NCBI RefSeq assembly: GCF_024498135.1
Contig: NZ_JANHOH010000008.1
Coordinates: 62,001 to 126,000, forward strand
Length of the DNA: 64,000 nucleotides
Direction: 5' to 3'
From: Mucilaginibacter aquariorum
Lineage (GTDB): Bacteria > Bacteroidota > Bacteroidia > Sphingobacteriales > Sphingobacteriaceae
Shown: piece by piece, positions 25,668 to 35,200 of the stretch
How positions within the stretch are numbered: position 1 is the stretch's first letter
Layout of the letters: each line of letters starts with the position of its first letter
Translations under genes and position numbers: made by a program
The notes under the pieces: generated by a model
What the model was told of the DNA's origin: nothing
Database searches by the model: none
What the model saw: only the letters and a program-made list of their open reading frames with translations

Positions 25668-26156
25668 ATGCAGATGTTAAGTTCAGTCTTTTTATTTTTG
25701 AATATAGGTAGCGGCGAAATGGTGCTGATACTGTTTGCGGCGTTAATGCTTTTTGGCGGAAATAAGCTGCCGGAGCTTGCGCGTGGGTTGGGAAAAGGTA
25801 TCCGCGATTTTAAAGATGCATCTGAAGATGTTAAGCGCGAGATAAACAATCAGATAAATAATTACGAAGATAAGAAAGCCGAAAAAGAGGTTGAAGCCGA
25901 GGCTAAACCAGCACTTGAGCATACTTATGAGCCTGTAGCAGGTACCGTACCTGCATTTGAAGGGCATCCTGTTGCTACAGATGCTATTGAAGAGCCGGAA
26001 GTTGTACCTGCCGAAGTTACTGCCGAGGATGTTACTTTTGAGCATCAGCCCGAAGAATTAAAACACCCGGTAGCAGATACTAATACAAGCGGCGGTATCA
26101 ATTTAACCAAAGCCGAAGAGCCGGTTAAAAAAACAACAGAAGAACAATATAAATAA
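25668..26156 (+). CDS. TatA/TatB-like twin-arginine translocase component with long acidic tail
   Basis: 162 residues: one N-terminal membrane helix (about 8-28, LNIGSGEMVLILFAALMLF), the hinge FGGNKLPELARGLGKGIRDF, an amphipathic helix, then a ~100-residue acidic, Pro-containing tail. The length resembles TatB, but the core matches TatA/TatE types, and Bacteroidota often lack a distinct TatB. It starts at ATG 25668; a second ATG at 25674 is possible. It is followed 41 bp later by a short TatA, so the pair may divide TatA- and TatB-like roles. tatC is not in this window. Confidence 0.9.
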   Translation: MQMLSSVFLFLNIGSGEMVLILFAALMLFGGNKLPELARGLGKGIRDFKDASEDVKREINNQINNYEDKKAEKEVEAEAKPALEHTYEPVAGTVPAFEGHPVATDAIEEPEVVPAEVTAEDVTFEHQPEELKHPVADTNTSGGINLTKAEEPVKKTTEEQYK

Positions 26157-26197
26157 CAACAACAAAAATATTTAACATAACATAAAACTTAAAAATC

Positions 26198-26383
26198 ATG
26201 GGTGGATTAGGCGCACCAGAAATTATTCTGATCATCGTTGCAATATTAATTATGTTCGGCGGTAAAAAAATCCCTGAACTAATGAAAGGTTTGGGCAGGG
26301 GCGTTAAAGAATTTAAAGACGCACAAAACGGCGAAACCAATACTGCAAATACTACATCTACAGAAGATAAAACTAAGGTTTAA
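26198..26383 (+). CDS. tatA: Sec-independent (twin-arginine) translocase subunit TatA
   Basis: 61 residues, a minimal TatA: short periplasmic end MGGLGAPE, membrane helix IILIIVAILIMFGG, hinge KKIPELMKGLGRGVKEFKDA as amphipathic helix, and a short Asn/Thr-rich tail. TatA forms the pore for folded proteins with RR signal peptides. It is adjacent to the longer paralogue at 25668, and LptE at 44374 carries a candidate Tat-type signal. Confidence 0.93.
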   Translation: MGGLGAPEIILIIVAILIMFGGKKIPELMKGLGRGVKEFKDAQNGETNTANTTSTEDKTKV

Positions 26384-26402
26384 TTTTCTGCCTTTTATTG
26401 GT

Positions 26403-26420
26403 ACAGTTAAAGATAACTGT
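26403..26420 (+). repeat. Hairpin after tatA
   Basis: ACAGTTA, AAGA loop, TAACTGT: a 7-bp stem 20 bp after the tatA stop. It precedes the stronger terminator hairpin. Confidence 0.5.
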
Positions 26421-26430
26421 TTAAACGTAT

Positions 26431-26476
26431 AAACTTATCTGTTGAAATATTTATGCTTCAACGGATAAGTTTTTTA
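26431..26476 (+). terminator. Intrinsic terminator between tatA and gatA
   Basis: The arms AACTTATCTGTTGAA and TTCAACGGATAAGTT pair with one G-T contact around a 10-nt loop, followed by TTTTTATTTT. It ends 10 bp before the gatA ATG. Confidence 0.8.
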
Positions 26477-26486
26477 TTTTAGGCCC

Positions 26487-27911
26487 ATGGCTAAAAACTA
26501 TTCCTCTTATATAGAAATTAAGAGCGGGTTGACAAGTGGGGAGATCACAGCTGAAGGCCTGGTAAAGGGTTACCTTCAGCAGATAAAAGCAAACGCACAT
26601 CTAAACGTTTTTAACGAGGTTTTTGAAGATGAGGCGCTGGCCTCTGCAAAAGATATCGATGCTCGTATAAGCAATGGCACCGCCGGTAAACTTGCCGGTA
26701 TGGTTATAGCCATTAAAGATAATATATGCTACAAAGGGCATAAGGTTTCTGCTTCATCCAAAATTTTAGAAAATTTTACTTCTATATATTCATCAACAGT
26801 AGTTGAACGCTTACTGGCCGAAGATGCCATTATAATTGGCCGTTGCAATTGCGATGAATTTGCCATGGGTGCCGCTAACGAAAATTCTTTTTTTGGCCCG
26901 GTAAAAAACCATGCCGACGAAACCCGGGTATCGGGTGGTTCATCGGGTGGTTCGGCAGTTGCGGTGCAGGCAGGCATGTGCCATGCAGCTATCGGTACAG
27001 ATACCGGAGGCTCGGTAAGGCAACCCGCTGCATTTTGTGGGGTTATTGGCTTAAAACCAACGTATGGCCGTATCTCGCGCCATGGGGTTATATCCTACGC
27101 CTCGTCGTTTGATCAGGTAGGCCCTTTAACAAAATCAGTTTCTGATGCTTCCCTTTTACTCGAAATTTTAGCCGGTACAGATGAGTATGATAGCACACTA
27201 TCGCAAAAACCTGTTCCGCAGCACCGGGATTTTAAGAAAGATACCGGCAAAAAAAACATCGCTTATCTGCAGGAGGCTTTATCAAGCCCCGGTGTTGATG
27301 CCGATGTTAAGGCTACGCTTACCAGTTATATAGAAAAGCTGCGTGCCGATGGCCACACGGTAAAGCCCATATCATTTGAGTATTTAGAATACCTGGTGCC
27401 AACTTATTACATACTGGCAATGGCCGAGGCATCGTCAAACCTTGCCCGTTACGACGGTGTTCACTATGGTTACCGCAGCCCCAACGCTACCGATCTGGAA
27501 TCTACCTATAAACTGTCGCGCTCAGAAGGTTTTGGGAAGGAAGTAAAACGCCGTATTATGCTGGGTACATTTGTACTAAGCGCCGGTTATTACGATGCCT
27601 ATTACGCCAAAGCCCAAAAAGTACGCAGGCTTATTCAAAATAAAACCAACGAAATTTTAGCCGATTTTGATTTTATATTGACACCAACCGCTCCAGAGCC
27701 TGCATTCCCGTTAGGTGTAAAGGAAAAAGACCCGGTAGTAACCTATTTGCATGATATTTTTACCGTGCAGGCATCGTTGGCTGGGATGCCCGCCATCTCG
27801 CTTCCGGCAGGCAATAATAGCAAGGGATTGCCGTTAGGATTACAATTATTAGCCAAAAGCTTTGCCGAGCAAGAATTATTAAATTTCTCTGAATATTTCC
27901 TGCAACTATAA
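26487..27911 (+). CDS. gatA: Asp-tRNA(Asn)/Glu-tRNA(Gln) amidotransferase subunit A
   Basis: 474 residues of the amidase-signature family. The Ser-cisSer-Lys triad is visible as Lys77 (GMVIAIKDNI), cis-Ser152 (SGGSSGGSAVA) and nucleophile Ser176 (TDTGGSVRQP). The spacing of +75 and +99 from Lys is the same as in characterised GatA. VIGLKPTYGRISRHGV supports GatA over generic amidases. It releases ammonia from glutamine for transamidation of misacylated tRNA with GatB and GatC, which are not in this window. Confidence 0.93.
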   Translation: MAKNYSSYIEIKSGLTSGEITAEGLVKGYLQQIKANAHLNVFNEVFEDEALASAKDIDARISNGTAGKLAGMVIAIKDNICYKGHKVSASSKILENFTSIYSSTVVERLLAEDAIIIGRCNCDEFAMGAANENSFFGPVKNHADETRVSGGSSGGSAVAVQAGMCHAAIGTDTGGSVRQPAAFCGVIGLKPTYGRISRHGVISYASSFDQVGPLTKSVSDASLLLEILAGTDEYDSTLSQKPVPQHRDFKKDTGKKNIAYLQEALSSPGVDADVKATLTSYIEKLRADGHTVKPISFEYLEYLVPTYYILAMAEASSNLARYDGVHYGYRSPNATDLESTYKLSRSEGFGKEVKRRIMLGTFVLSAGYYDAYYAKAQKVRRLIQNKTNEILADFDFILTPTAPEPAFPLGVKEKDPVVTYLHDIFTVQASLAGMPAISLPAGNNSKGLPLGLQLLAKSFAEQELLNFSEYFLQL

Positions 27912-27966
27912 AATTTAATATATTAGTAAATAATTGTCAAAGCTTTTTGAGAGTTAACCCTAAGAT

Positions 27967-29193
27967 ATGAAGAAACTGTGCAGTTTTATTATTTGTGCGT
28001 TGTCGTTACAAATAGCTAAAGCAGATATTAAAGCCGAATTAGCGATGCCTTCGGCAGAGGTGGTTCAACAAGATACCAACGTGCTTTTACCGGTTGTGGC
28101 CCCGGTATCTATTTACCAGAACAATATTTTTAAACGCCGGCTGGATAGTATTCAAAAGGAAGTGCCTTTAGATTATAACGGATACGTACAGGCCTATATT
28201 GATAACTACACCCGCCGTAAAGACGAGATGGGCCGCATGCTGGGCTTATCAAGATATTACTTCCCTATTTATGAGAAGGCTTTCCAGGAAGCCGGTATCC
28301 CCGAAGAAATAAAATACCTTTCGATAGTGGAATCGGCACTTAACCCAAATGCCATTTCAAGGGTAGGCGCTGCTGGTCCGTGGCAATTCATGTCAGAAAC
28401 AGCGAAAATTTACGGCTTAAGCATGACAGATTATGTTGATGACCGCCGCGACCCTGTACGGGCAAGTAATGCCGCCGCTGCATATTTAAAAGATGCCTAC
28501 CAGCAATTTGGCGATTGGCTGCTGGCCATTGCATCATACAATTGCGGTAAAAGCAATGTAGAGCATGCGCTGGAAAAAACCGGCACGCACGATTATTGGT
28601 CGATACGTGAACTGCTGCCTGCCGAAACACGCGGATATGTGCCGGCATTCATCGCTATCAACTATGTGATGAAATATCACAAAAACCACTACATAACCCC
28701 GCAAACGGGCGACCTGGCTATTGCTACAGATACGGTAATGGTAAATAAATTTGTACCGCTTAGCCGCATATCGCAGGCCCTGGGTATGACGCTTAGAGAT
28801 ATTTGTGTTTTAAACCCATCATACAGGCAGCAAGTGGTTAACGGTACGGCGGCTGTTCCGCGTAAAATTGTTATACCACTGGTGAACGAAGAAAGGCAAT
28901 CTATTTTACGTGATGCCATAACCGACTTAAACGCGCCAATACGCAATCCTAAACCTATCCAGTATGTTGCTATAGCGCCGCCGGTACAGGCAAATGCTCA
29001 GCAGGGTGCCGTGGCGGGAAGCGGTGCGGTTGCGCCGGCCATTCATATCACCCAAAAAGGAGAAACTTTGGCCGCTATTGCTGCCAGGTATAAAGTTAAT
29101 ATAGCCGATCTGCTGCAATGGAACAAAGCATTGGGCACAAATACAACCCTCCCTTTATTGCCGGGGTTAACCGTAAATATAGGCAGAGGATAA
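27967..29193 (+). CDS. Membrane-bound lytic murein transglycosylase (MltD-like) with LysM domain
   Basis: 408 residues: a short signal peptide (MKKLCSFIICALSLQIAKA), then an SLT domain at about 100-230 with the catalytic Glu122 in SIVESALNPNAISRVGAAG and the following GPWQFM motif, an Ala/Gln/Pro linker, and a single LysM domain at about 353-405 (HITQKGETLAAIAARYKVN). It should cleave the MurNAc-GlcNAc bond with 1,6-anhydro product formation and bind peptidoglycan by LysM. There is no lipobox, so it is probably periplasmic or loosely membrane-bound. Confidence 0.9.
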   Translation: MKKLCSFIICALSLQIAKADIKAELAMPSAEVVQQDTNVLLPVVAPVSIYQNNIFKRRLDSIQKEVPLDYNGYVQAYIDNYTRRKDEMGRMLGLSRYYFPIYEKAFQEAGIPEEIKYLSIVESALNPNAISRVGAAGPWQFMSETAKIYGLSMTDYVDDRRDPVRASNAAAAYLKDAYQQFGDWLLAIASYNCGKSNVEHALEKTGTHDYWSIRELLPAETRGYVPAFIAINYVMKYHKNHYITPQTGDLAIATDTVMVNKFVPLSRISQALGMTLRDICVLNPSYRQQVVNGTAAVPRKIVIPLVNEERQSILRDAITDLNAPIRNPKPIQYVAIAPPVQANAQQGAVAGSGAVAPAIHITQKGETLAAIAARYKVNIADLLQWNKALGTNTTLPLLPGLTVNIGRG

Positions 29194-29203
29194 AAGAAAT
29201 TTG

Positions 29204-29245
29204 AAAAGCCCGGTTTTGATGTATTTCGAAACCGGGCTTTTTTTA
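29204..29245 (+). terminator. Intrinsic terminator after the lytic transglycosylase
   Basis: The arms AAAAGCCCGGTTT and AAACCGGGCTTTT frame a ~15-nt loop and are followed by a T-run. Confidence 0.88.
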
Positions 29246-29270
29246 TTAGATAGTTCAGGAAAACTAATTG

Positions 29271-29278
29271 TAATTTTG
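29271..29278 (+). promoter_or_regulatory. Candidate -7 element (TAATTTTG) for maeB
   Basis: Exact TAnnTTTG, 21 nt before the maeB ATG and just after a terminator, so an operon start here is plausible. Confidence 0.4.
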
Positions 29279-29299
29279 GACGCTTGAATTTTTGAGACC

Positions 29300-31609
29300 A
29301 TGAATAAACCCAATCGTAAACAGGAAGCCTTAAATTATCACTCAAAAGGGCGCCCTGGTAAAATACAGGTAGTACCAACAAAACCTACCAATTCCCAGCG
29401 CGACCTTACTTTAGCATACTCGCCGGGCGTTGCAGAGCCATGCCTGCGCATTGCTGATAATGTTGAGGATGTATATAAATATACCGCGAAGGGTAACCTG
29501 GTGGCTGTTATAAGCAACGGTACCGCGGTGCTTGGCCTGGGCAACATTGGCCCCGAAGCAAGTAAGCCGGTTATGGAGGGTAAAGGCCTTCTGTTTAAGA
29601 TCTATGCTGATATTGATGTATTTGACCTGGAAATAAACGCCAAAACGGTTGATGAATTTGTAAACATAGTTAAAGCGCTTGAGCCAACTTTTGGAGGTAT
29701 CAACCTGGAAGATATATCGGCACCAACCTGTTTCGAGATAGAGACCAGGCTAAAGGCCGAAATGAAGATCCCGGTAATGCACGATGACCAGCATGGTACG
29801 GCCATTATATCTGGCGCGGCATTAATGAATGCCTGCGAGATCCAGGGTAAAAAACTCGATAAAATTAAAATGGTAGTGAATGGCGCCGGTGCGGCTGCTG
29901 TTTCCTGTACAAAAATGTACCTGTCGCTGGGTGTTAAAAAAGAGAACCTGGTAATGTTTGACATTAACGGTTTATTGACCCCGGAGCGTACCGATTTGGA
30001 CGAAATGCGCCTGCAATTCGCCACAAACCGTAAGGATATTACTACCCTTGCCGATGCCATGAAAAACGCTGATGTGTTTGTTGGTTTATCTGCAGGGAAT
30101 GTGGTTACTCCTGCAATGTTGGTTACTATGGCTAAAAACCCTATCGTTTTTGCCATGGCCAACCCCGAGCCCGAAATTAATTACGACCTGGCAACTGCCG
30201 CCCGTAAGGATATTATTATGGCGACAGGTAGGTCAGATTTTCCTAATCAGGTGAATAACGTATTGGGTTTCCCTTATATATTCCGTGGTGCGCTGGATGT
30301 AAGGGCAACCGCCATTAACGAAGAAATGAAGATAGCGGCGGTAAAGGCCATAGCCGAAATGGCTAAAAAGCCGGTACCCGAGGCTGTGAACTTAGCGTAT
30401 GGTATTACCAACCTGAAGTTTGGCCGCGATTACATCATCCCCAAACCAATGGACCAGCGACTGATCACCGAAGTATCTTCGGCAGTTGCAAAGGCGGCTA
30501 TTGATTCTGGTGTGGCGCGTAAAGCTATTACCGATTGGGATGCTTACCACGAAGAACTGCTATCGCGACTGGGTAACAACAATAAAATACTGCGCGATGT
30601 TACCAACAAAGCCAAGCAAGACCCTAAACGTGTGGTATTTGCCGAGGCCGATACTTATAAAATATTACGTGCTGCCCAAATTGTTAAAGACGAAGGTATT
30701 GCCATCCCGATACTTTTAGGTAACGCCGATAGGATCAAAGAGATCATTCGCGAGAATGAGCTTGACCTGGAAGATATAAAGATCATTGATCCTAAAAAAG
30801 AAACCGAACGCTCGTTAGAGTTTGCACAGTTTCTGTTCCAGAAACGCCAGCGCAAAGGTGTTACCTTGTTCGAGGCGCAGAAAATGATGATAGACCGTAA
30901 CTATTACGGTGCATGCATGGTTCATTTTGGCGAAGCCGATGCCTTAATATCCGGCTTAACTAAAGACTATGCAACTACTATTAAACCTGCCCTGCAAATT
31001 ATTGGTACCGAAGAAGGCGTAAACCGTGTTGCGGGTATGTACCTGATGATAACTGAAAAGGGCCCTGTTTTCTTCGGTGATACTACCGTAAACATAAACC
31101 CTACCGCGCAAGAGCTGGTGGATATTACCGTGCTGATGGAACGCTCGGTTGCACAGTTCAACATTAAGCCGCGGATAGCTGTGTTGTCTTACTCTAACTT
31201 TGGTTCAAACGAAGGCGACATTCCTGAAAAAACAAGGGAAACAGTACGCATACTTCATGAAAAATACCCTAATATAGTTGTAGACGGTGAAATGCAGGCC
31301 AACTTTGCATTAAACTCCGAGCTATTAGCCGATAATTTCGAGTTTTCGGTGTTAAACGGCAAACCGGCTAATACCCTAATTTTCCCGGGCTTGGCATCAG
31401 GTAACATAGCTTACAAACTACTGCAGGAAATTGGCGGTGCCGAAGCCGTTGGCCCTATTTTGCTGGGTATGAAAAAACCGGTGCACGTATTACAGTTAGG
31501 AAGCTCCGTTCGCGAAATCGTGAACATGGTTACCATAGCCGTAATTGATGCCCAGGTAAAATGTGCCGAAGCCAATGCCAAACCATCAAAAAATCGTAAA
31601 GCTAAATAA
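29300..31609 (+). CDS. maeB: NADP-dependent malic enzyme with phosphotransacetylase-like domain
   Basis: 769 residues, the size of the fused MaeB form. The N-terminal malic domain (SPGVAEPCLRIADNVEDVY, NGTAVLGLGNIGPEASKPVM) and the NAD(P)-binding domain (MVVNGAGAAAVSCTKMYLSL) decarboxylate malate to pyruvate. The C-terminal ~340 residues (from about 430) are a phosphate acetyl/butyryltransferase-like domain, normally a regulatory acetyl-CoA sensor in MaeB. It lies 6 bp before ruvA and is probably co-transcribed. The order maeB-ruvA-sprA is, to my recollection, also seen in Flavobacterium. Confidence 0.95.
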   Translation: MNKPNRKQEALNYHSKGRPGKIQVVPTKPTNSQRDLTLAYSPGVAEPCLRIADNVEDVYKYTAKGNLVAVISNGTAVLGLGNIGPEASKPVMEGKGLLFKIYADIDVFDLEINAKTVDEFVNIVKALEPTFGGINLEDISAPTCFEIETRLKAEMKIPVMHDDQHGTAIISGAALMNACEIQGKKLDKIKMVVNGAGAAAVSCTKMYLSLGVKKENLVMFDINGLLTPERTDLDEMRLQFATNRKDITTLADAMKNADVFVGLSAGNVVTPAMLVTMAKNPIVFAMANPEPEINYDLATAARKDIIMATGRSDFPNQVNNVLGFPYIFRGALDVRATAINEEMKIAAVKAIAEMAKKPVPEAVNLAYGITNLKFGRDYIIPKPMDQRLITEVSSAVAKAAIDSGVARKAITDWDAYHEELLSRLGNNNKILRDVTNKAKQDPKRVVFAEADTYKILRAAQIVKDEGIAIPILLGNADRIKEIIRENELDLEDIKIIDPKKETERSLEFAQFLFQKRQRKGVTLFEAQKMMIDRNYYGACMVHFGEADALISGLTKDYATTIKPALQIIGTEEGVNRVAGMYLMITEKGPVFFGDTTVNINPTAQELVDITVLMERSVAQFNIKPRIAVLSYSNFGSNEGDIPEKTRETVRILHEKYPNIVVDGEMQANFALNSELLADNFEFSVLNGKPANTLIFPGLASGNIAYKLLQEIGGAEAVGPILLGMKKPVHVLQLGSSVREIVNMVTIAVIDAQVKCAEANAKPSKNRKAK

Positions 31610-31615
31610 ATAAGT

Positions 31616-32200
31616 ATGTACGATTATATTGATGGCAAGTTAGCTTTTAAAGGTGCGGCCCATGTTGTGATTGATGCCGGCGGTGTTGGTTATCATATCA
31701 ATATCTCATTAAATACTTACTCGCAGATCCCTGAGGGGGAACGTTGCAAACTATTTGTATGGCTGCATGTGAAAGAAGATGCCCATACTTTGTACGGTTT
31801 TGCCACCGAAGGCGAACGCAGACTGTTTATGCACCTGATATCCATATCGGGTATTGGGCCAAATACGGGCCGCATGATGTTATCATCAATAACACCTGCC
31901 GAGATCCAGGCAGCCATCGTGCAGGGTAATGTGGCGGCAATACAGCGTATAAAAGGCATCGGCCCAAAATCGGCCCAGCGGGTGATTTTAGAGCTGCAAG
32001 ACAAGCTACGAAAAGAGGGACCAGACACATTAACTGTTATGCCAGGGTTAAAAACGGCAAAAGATGAAGCTCTTTCTGCCCTTGTAATGCTTGGATTTGT
32101 TCGTAACGTTGCAGAAAAAGTTTTGGACCAGGAAATAAGCAAAAATAGTGGAGTTTTAACTGTTGAACAACTTATTAAATCTGCTCTAAAAAGCTTATAA
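31616..32200 (+). CDS. ruvA: Holliday junction branch-migration protein RuvA
   Basis: 194 residues: N-terminal OB fold (MYDYIDGKLAFKGAAHVVID, FVWLHVKEDAHTLYGF), two helix-hairpin-helix motifs (ISISGIGPNTGRMML and IKGIGPKSAQRVILEL) and the C-terminal RuvB-contacting helices (DEALSALVMLGF). RuvA binds four-way junctions and loads RuvB. Length and motifs are normal. It starts 6 bp after maeB, and sprA starts 22 bp after its end. Confidence 0.96.
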   Translation: MYDYIDGKLAFKGAAHVVIDAGGVGYHINISLNTYSQIPEGERCKLFVWLHVKEDAHTLYGFATEGERRLFMHLISISGIGPNTGRMMLSSITPAEIQAAIVQGNVAAIQRIKGIGPKSAQRVILELQDKLRKEGPDTLTVMPGLKTAKDEALSALVMLGFVRNVAEKVLDQEISKNSGVLTVEQLIKSALKSL

Positions 32201-32222
32201 TTACTCTGCAATAATTTAACAC

Positions 32223-35200
32223 TTGATTAGAATTTTTACTACTAAGCTTTTTGTAGCTATACTCTTTGTATCTGCTTTTAGCGGGGTAGGAAAGCTATTT
32301 GCACAACAAACCCCCATTCAAAAACCTGTACAACCACAATCTACACCACAACAGTCTGGGCAACAGGGGCAAACGTTTCCAAATCAACAACAAACACAAC
32401 AGCAGCAACAACAAATTCCGGGGCAACAAACTCCTCCGCGCCAGCCTGCACAACAATTGCCACAAACTAACACACCTGCTGCTGCACAGGTAGATACAAG
32501 CATAAAACTTGGGCCTATCAATCTTAAGGAAGCGAACTCCAAAAGGCAGCGCTCGGGCATATTTTTTACCGACCCTCCGGGGCTGGTACGCACTATTGAA
32601 TATGACGCGGCCACCAACAAATATATTTTATACGAACGGGTGGGTAACCTGCTTTACCGCGCGCCCCAATACCTAACGTTTGGGGAATACCTGCTGTTGC
32701 AGCAAAGAGGTGTAAAACGCGAGTACTTTACACAACTGGCGGATAACTACGCCTACGAATCGCAGCAGCCGGGCTTTATCCCGCAGATGAAGATCAGGAG
32801 TAAAACTTTTGAACAGATCTTTGGCAGTTCTAATATCAACATCCGCCCGCAGGGTTCGGCAGAGGTGATATTGGCCGGGCAAATAAATAAGAACGAAAAC
32901 CCGCTGTTTAATACCCGCCAGCGTAACCAGTTCAACTTTAACTTTGATCAGCGGATCCAATTGAATGTTACCGGTGAAATTGGCGATAAATTAAAGATCA
33001 CCACCAATTACAATACCGAAGCGCAGTTCCAGTTTGAGAACCAGATAAAACTGGACTATACCGGCCACCCGGATGAAATTATCCAAAAAATAGAGGCGGG
33101 TACAGTTAGTATGCCTTTAAATACTACGCTGATATCGGGGAGCCAGGCATTGTTTGGGGTAAAAACCAAGTTAAAGTTTGGCAAGCTGGATGTAACTAGT
33201 ATTTTTTCGCAACAGCGTTCGCAGGCAAAAAACATAACTATTACCAATGGGGCGCAGCAGCAAAACATAAATATAACCGCTGCCGATTATGAAAGTAACA
33301 AACACTTCTTTTTATCGCAATACTTCCGTAATAATTATAACAACGCGCTGAAAAATATCCCTATCATCAGCTCTAATGTAAACATTACAAAAATTGAGGT
33401 TTGGACAACAAACCGTACCAATGTAACAACCGATTCGCGCGATATATTAGCGTTTATAGATCTGGGCGAGAACAGGCCTTTTAATACTTCATTAGTACAG
33501 GGAGGCCCGGGCTTTAGTGGGTTACCGGCAGGTTTTAAAGGACCAGGGTTTACACAACAATCCAACTCACTATTAAATAATCTACCGTCTACGGCGCGTA
33601 ATACCAACTCAAACGATGTTGCCAACTATTTTAGGGCAACCGGCGCTACAGATAACTACGCCAAGCTAACCTACGCCCGCAAGCTAACTGATAAGGAGTT
33701 CACCTTACATCCGCAGTTAGGTTATATATCGCTTAATTATCCTTTAAATAACGATGAGGTTTTGGCTGTTGCTTATCAATATTCAGTAAATGGCGTGCAG
33801 TACCAGGTGGGTGAGTTTTCGAGCGATAGGGCGGTAGACCCTAACACACCAACTGTATTGTTCACAAAACTATTAAAGAACGAGCTGCTTAAAACCAACC
33901 TGCCAACCTGGGACCTGATGATGAAAAACATCTATTCGTTAGGTGCATACCAGATCAGCTCTTCCAACTTTAAGTTGAATATTTCCCGTTTGGATGATAA
34001 ATCGGGCATCGAGAAAACCATAATGGACGAGGGGCAAAACACCAAAAGTAAACGCTGGATGCAAATTACAGGTGTAGATAACCTCGATCAGCAAAATGAT
34101 AAACGCCCCGATGGTTATTTCGACTTTTTAGAGGGTGTTACTATTGATTCCCAACAGGGGCGCATTATGTTCCCGGTGCTGGAACCCTTTGGCAGCGATC
34201 TGGCTAAACAGTTCACAGTAAGCGAGCCCGACCTGGTAAGCAGGTATGTATACCAGCCTTTGTACGATTCTACAAAAACCATTGCGCAGCAATTTTTCCC
34301 TAAACTAAACCGGTATTTAATAAAGGGAACCTACACCTCGCAAAGCGGATCTGAATATCAGCTGAATGCGGTGAATATCCCGCAGGGCTCTGTAGTAGTT
34401 ACCGCAGGTTCAGTAAAATTACAGGAAGGGGCGGATTATACCATAGATTATAGTGCCGGCCGGATCCGTGTGCTTAACCAGGCTTTATTAGCATCGGGCC
34501 AAACTATTAATGTTAAATTAGAGAACAACGAACTTTTTGGGGTACAGCAAAAATCGTTGTTTGGGTCGAGGTTAGATTATCACTTAAGCGATAAACTGGC
34601 ATTGGGCGCCACCATAATGCACCTAACCGAGCAGCCAATTACTCAAAACGAAATTGTGGGCGAGGAATCTATCTCCAACACTATTTGGGGCTTTGATGCC
34701 AATTATAGCTCGTCATCGCGGTTTTTAACCCGGTTGGTTGATAAGATCCCGTTCATTAACACAAAAGCGCCATCAACCATAAATTTTAGCGGTGAGTTTG
34801 CCCAGTTAAGGCCGGGTAGTCCTGGTGCCCTGAACTTCGCAGGCTCTAAAAACGGTACTTCTTACCTGGACGATTTTGAGAACAGTCGCTCGGTTATCGA
34901 TATAAAAAGTGCGATTAACTGGCAAATATCGGGCACGCCGCAAATGTTCCCCGAATATGATAGGTTTGACGACCTGAGTTATGGATTTAACCGTGCCCGC
35001 CTGGCGTTTTATAACATCGACCCTATATTTTACACTAATTCGGGCACCGCGTCGGTATCGCGTACCGAGCTTTCCAACCATTATGTAAGGCAGGTTATCG
35101 AGCAGGAAGTATTCCCTTACAAGCAATCAACCACGGGGCAGCCTTTAAGTTTGGCTACCCTAAACATGGTGTTTTATCCAAACGTGCGCGGGCCATATAA

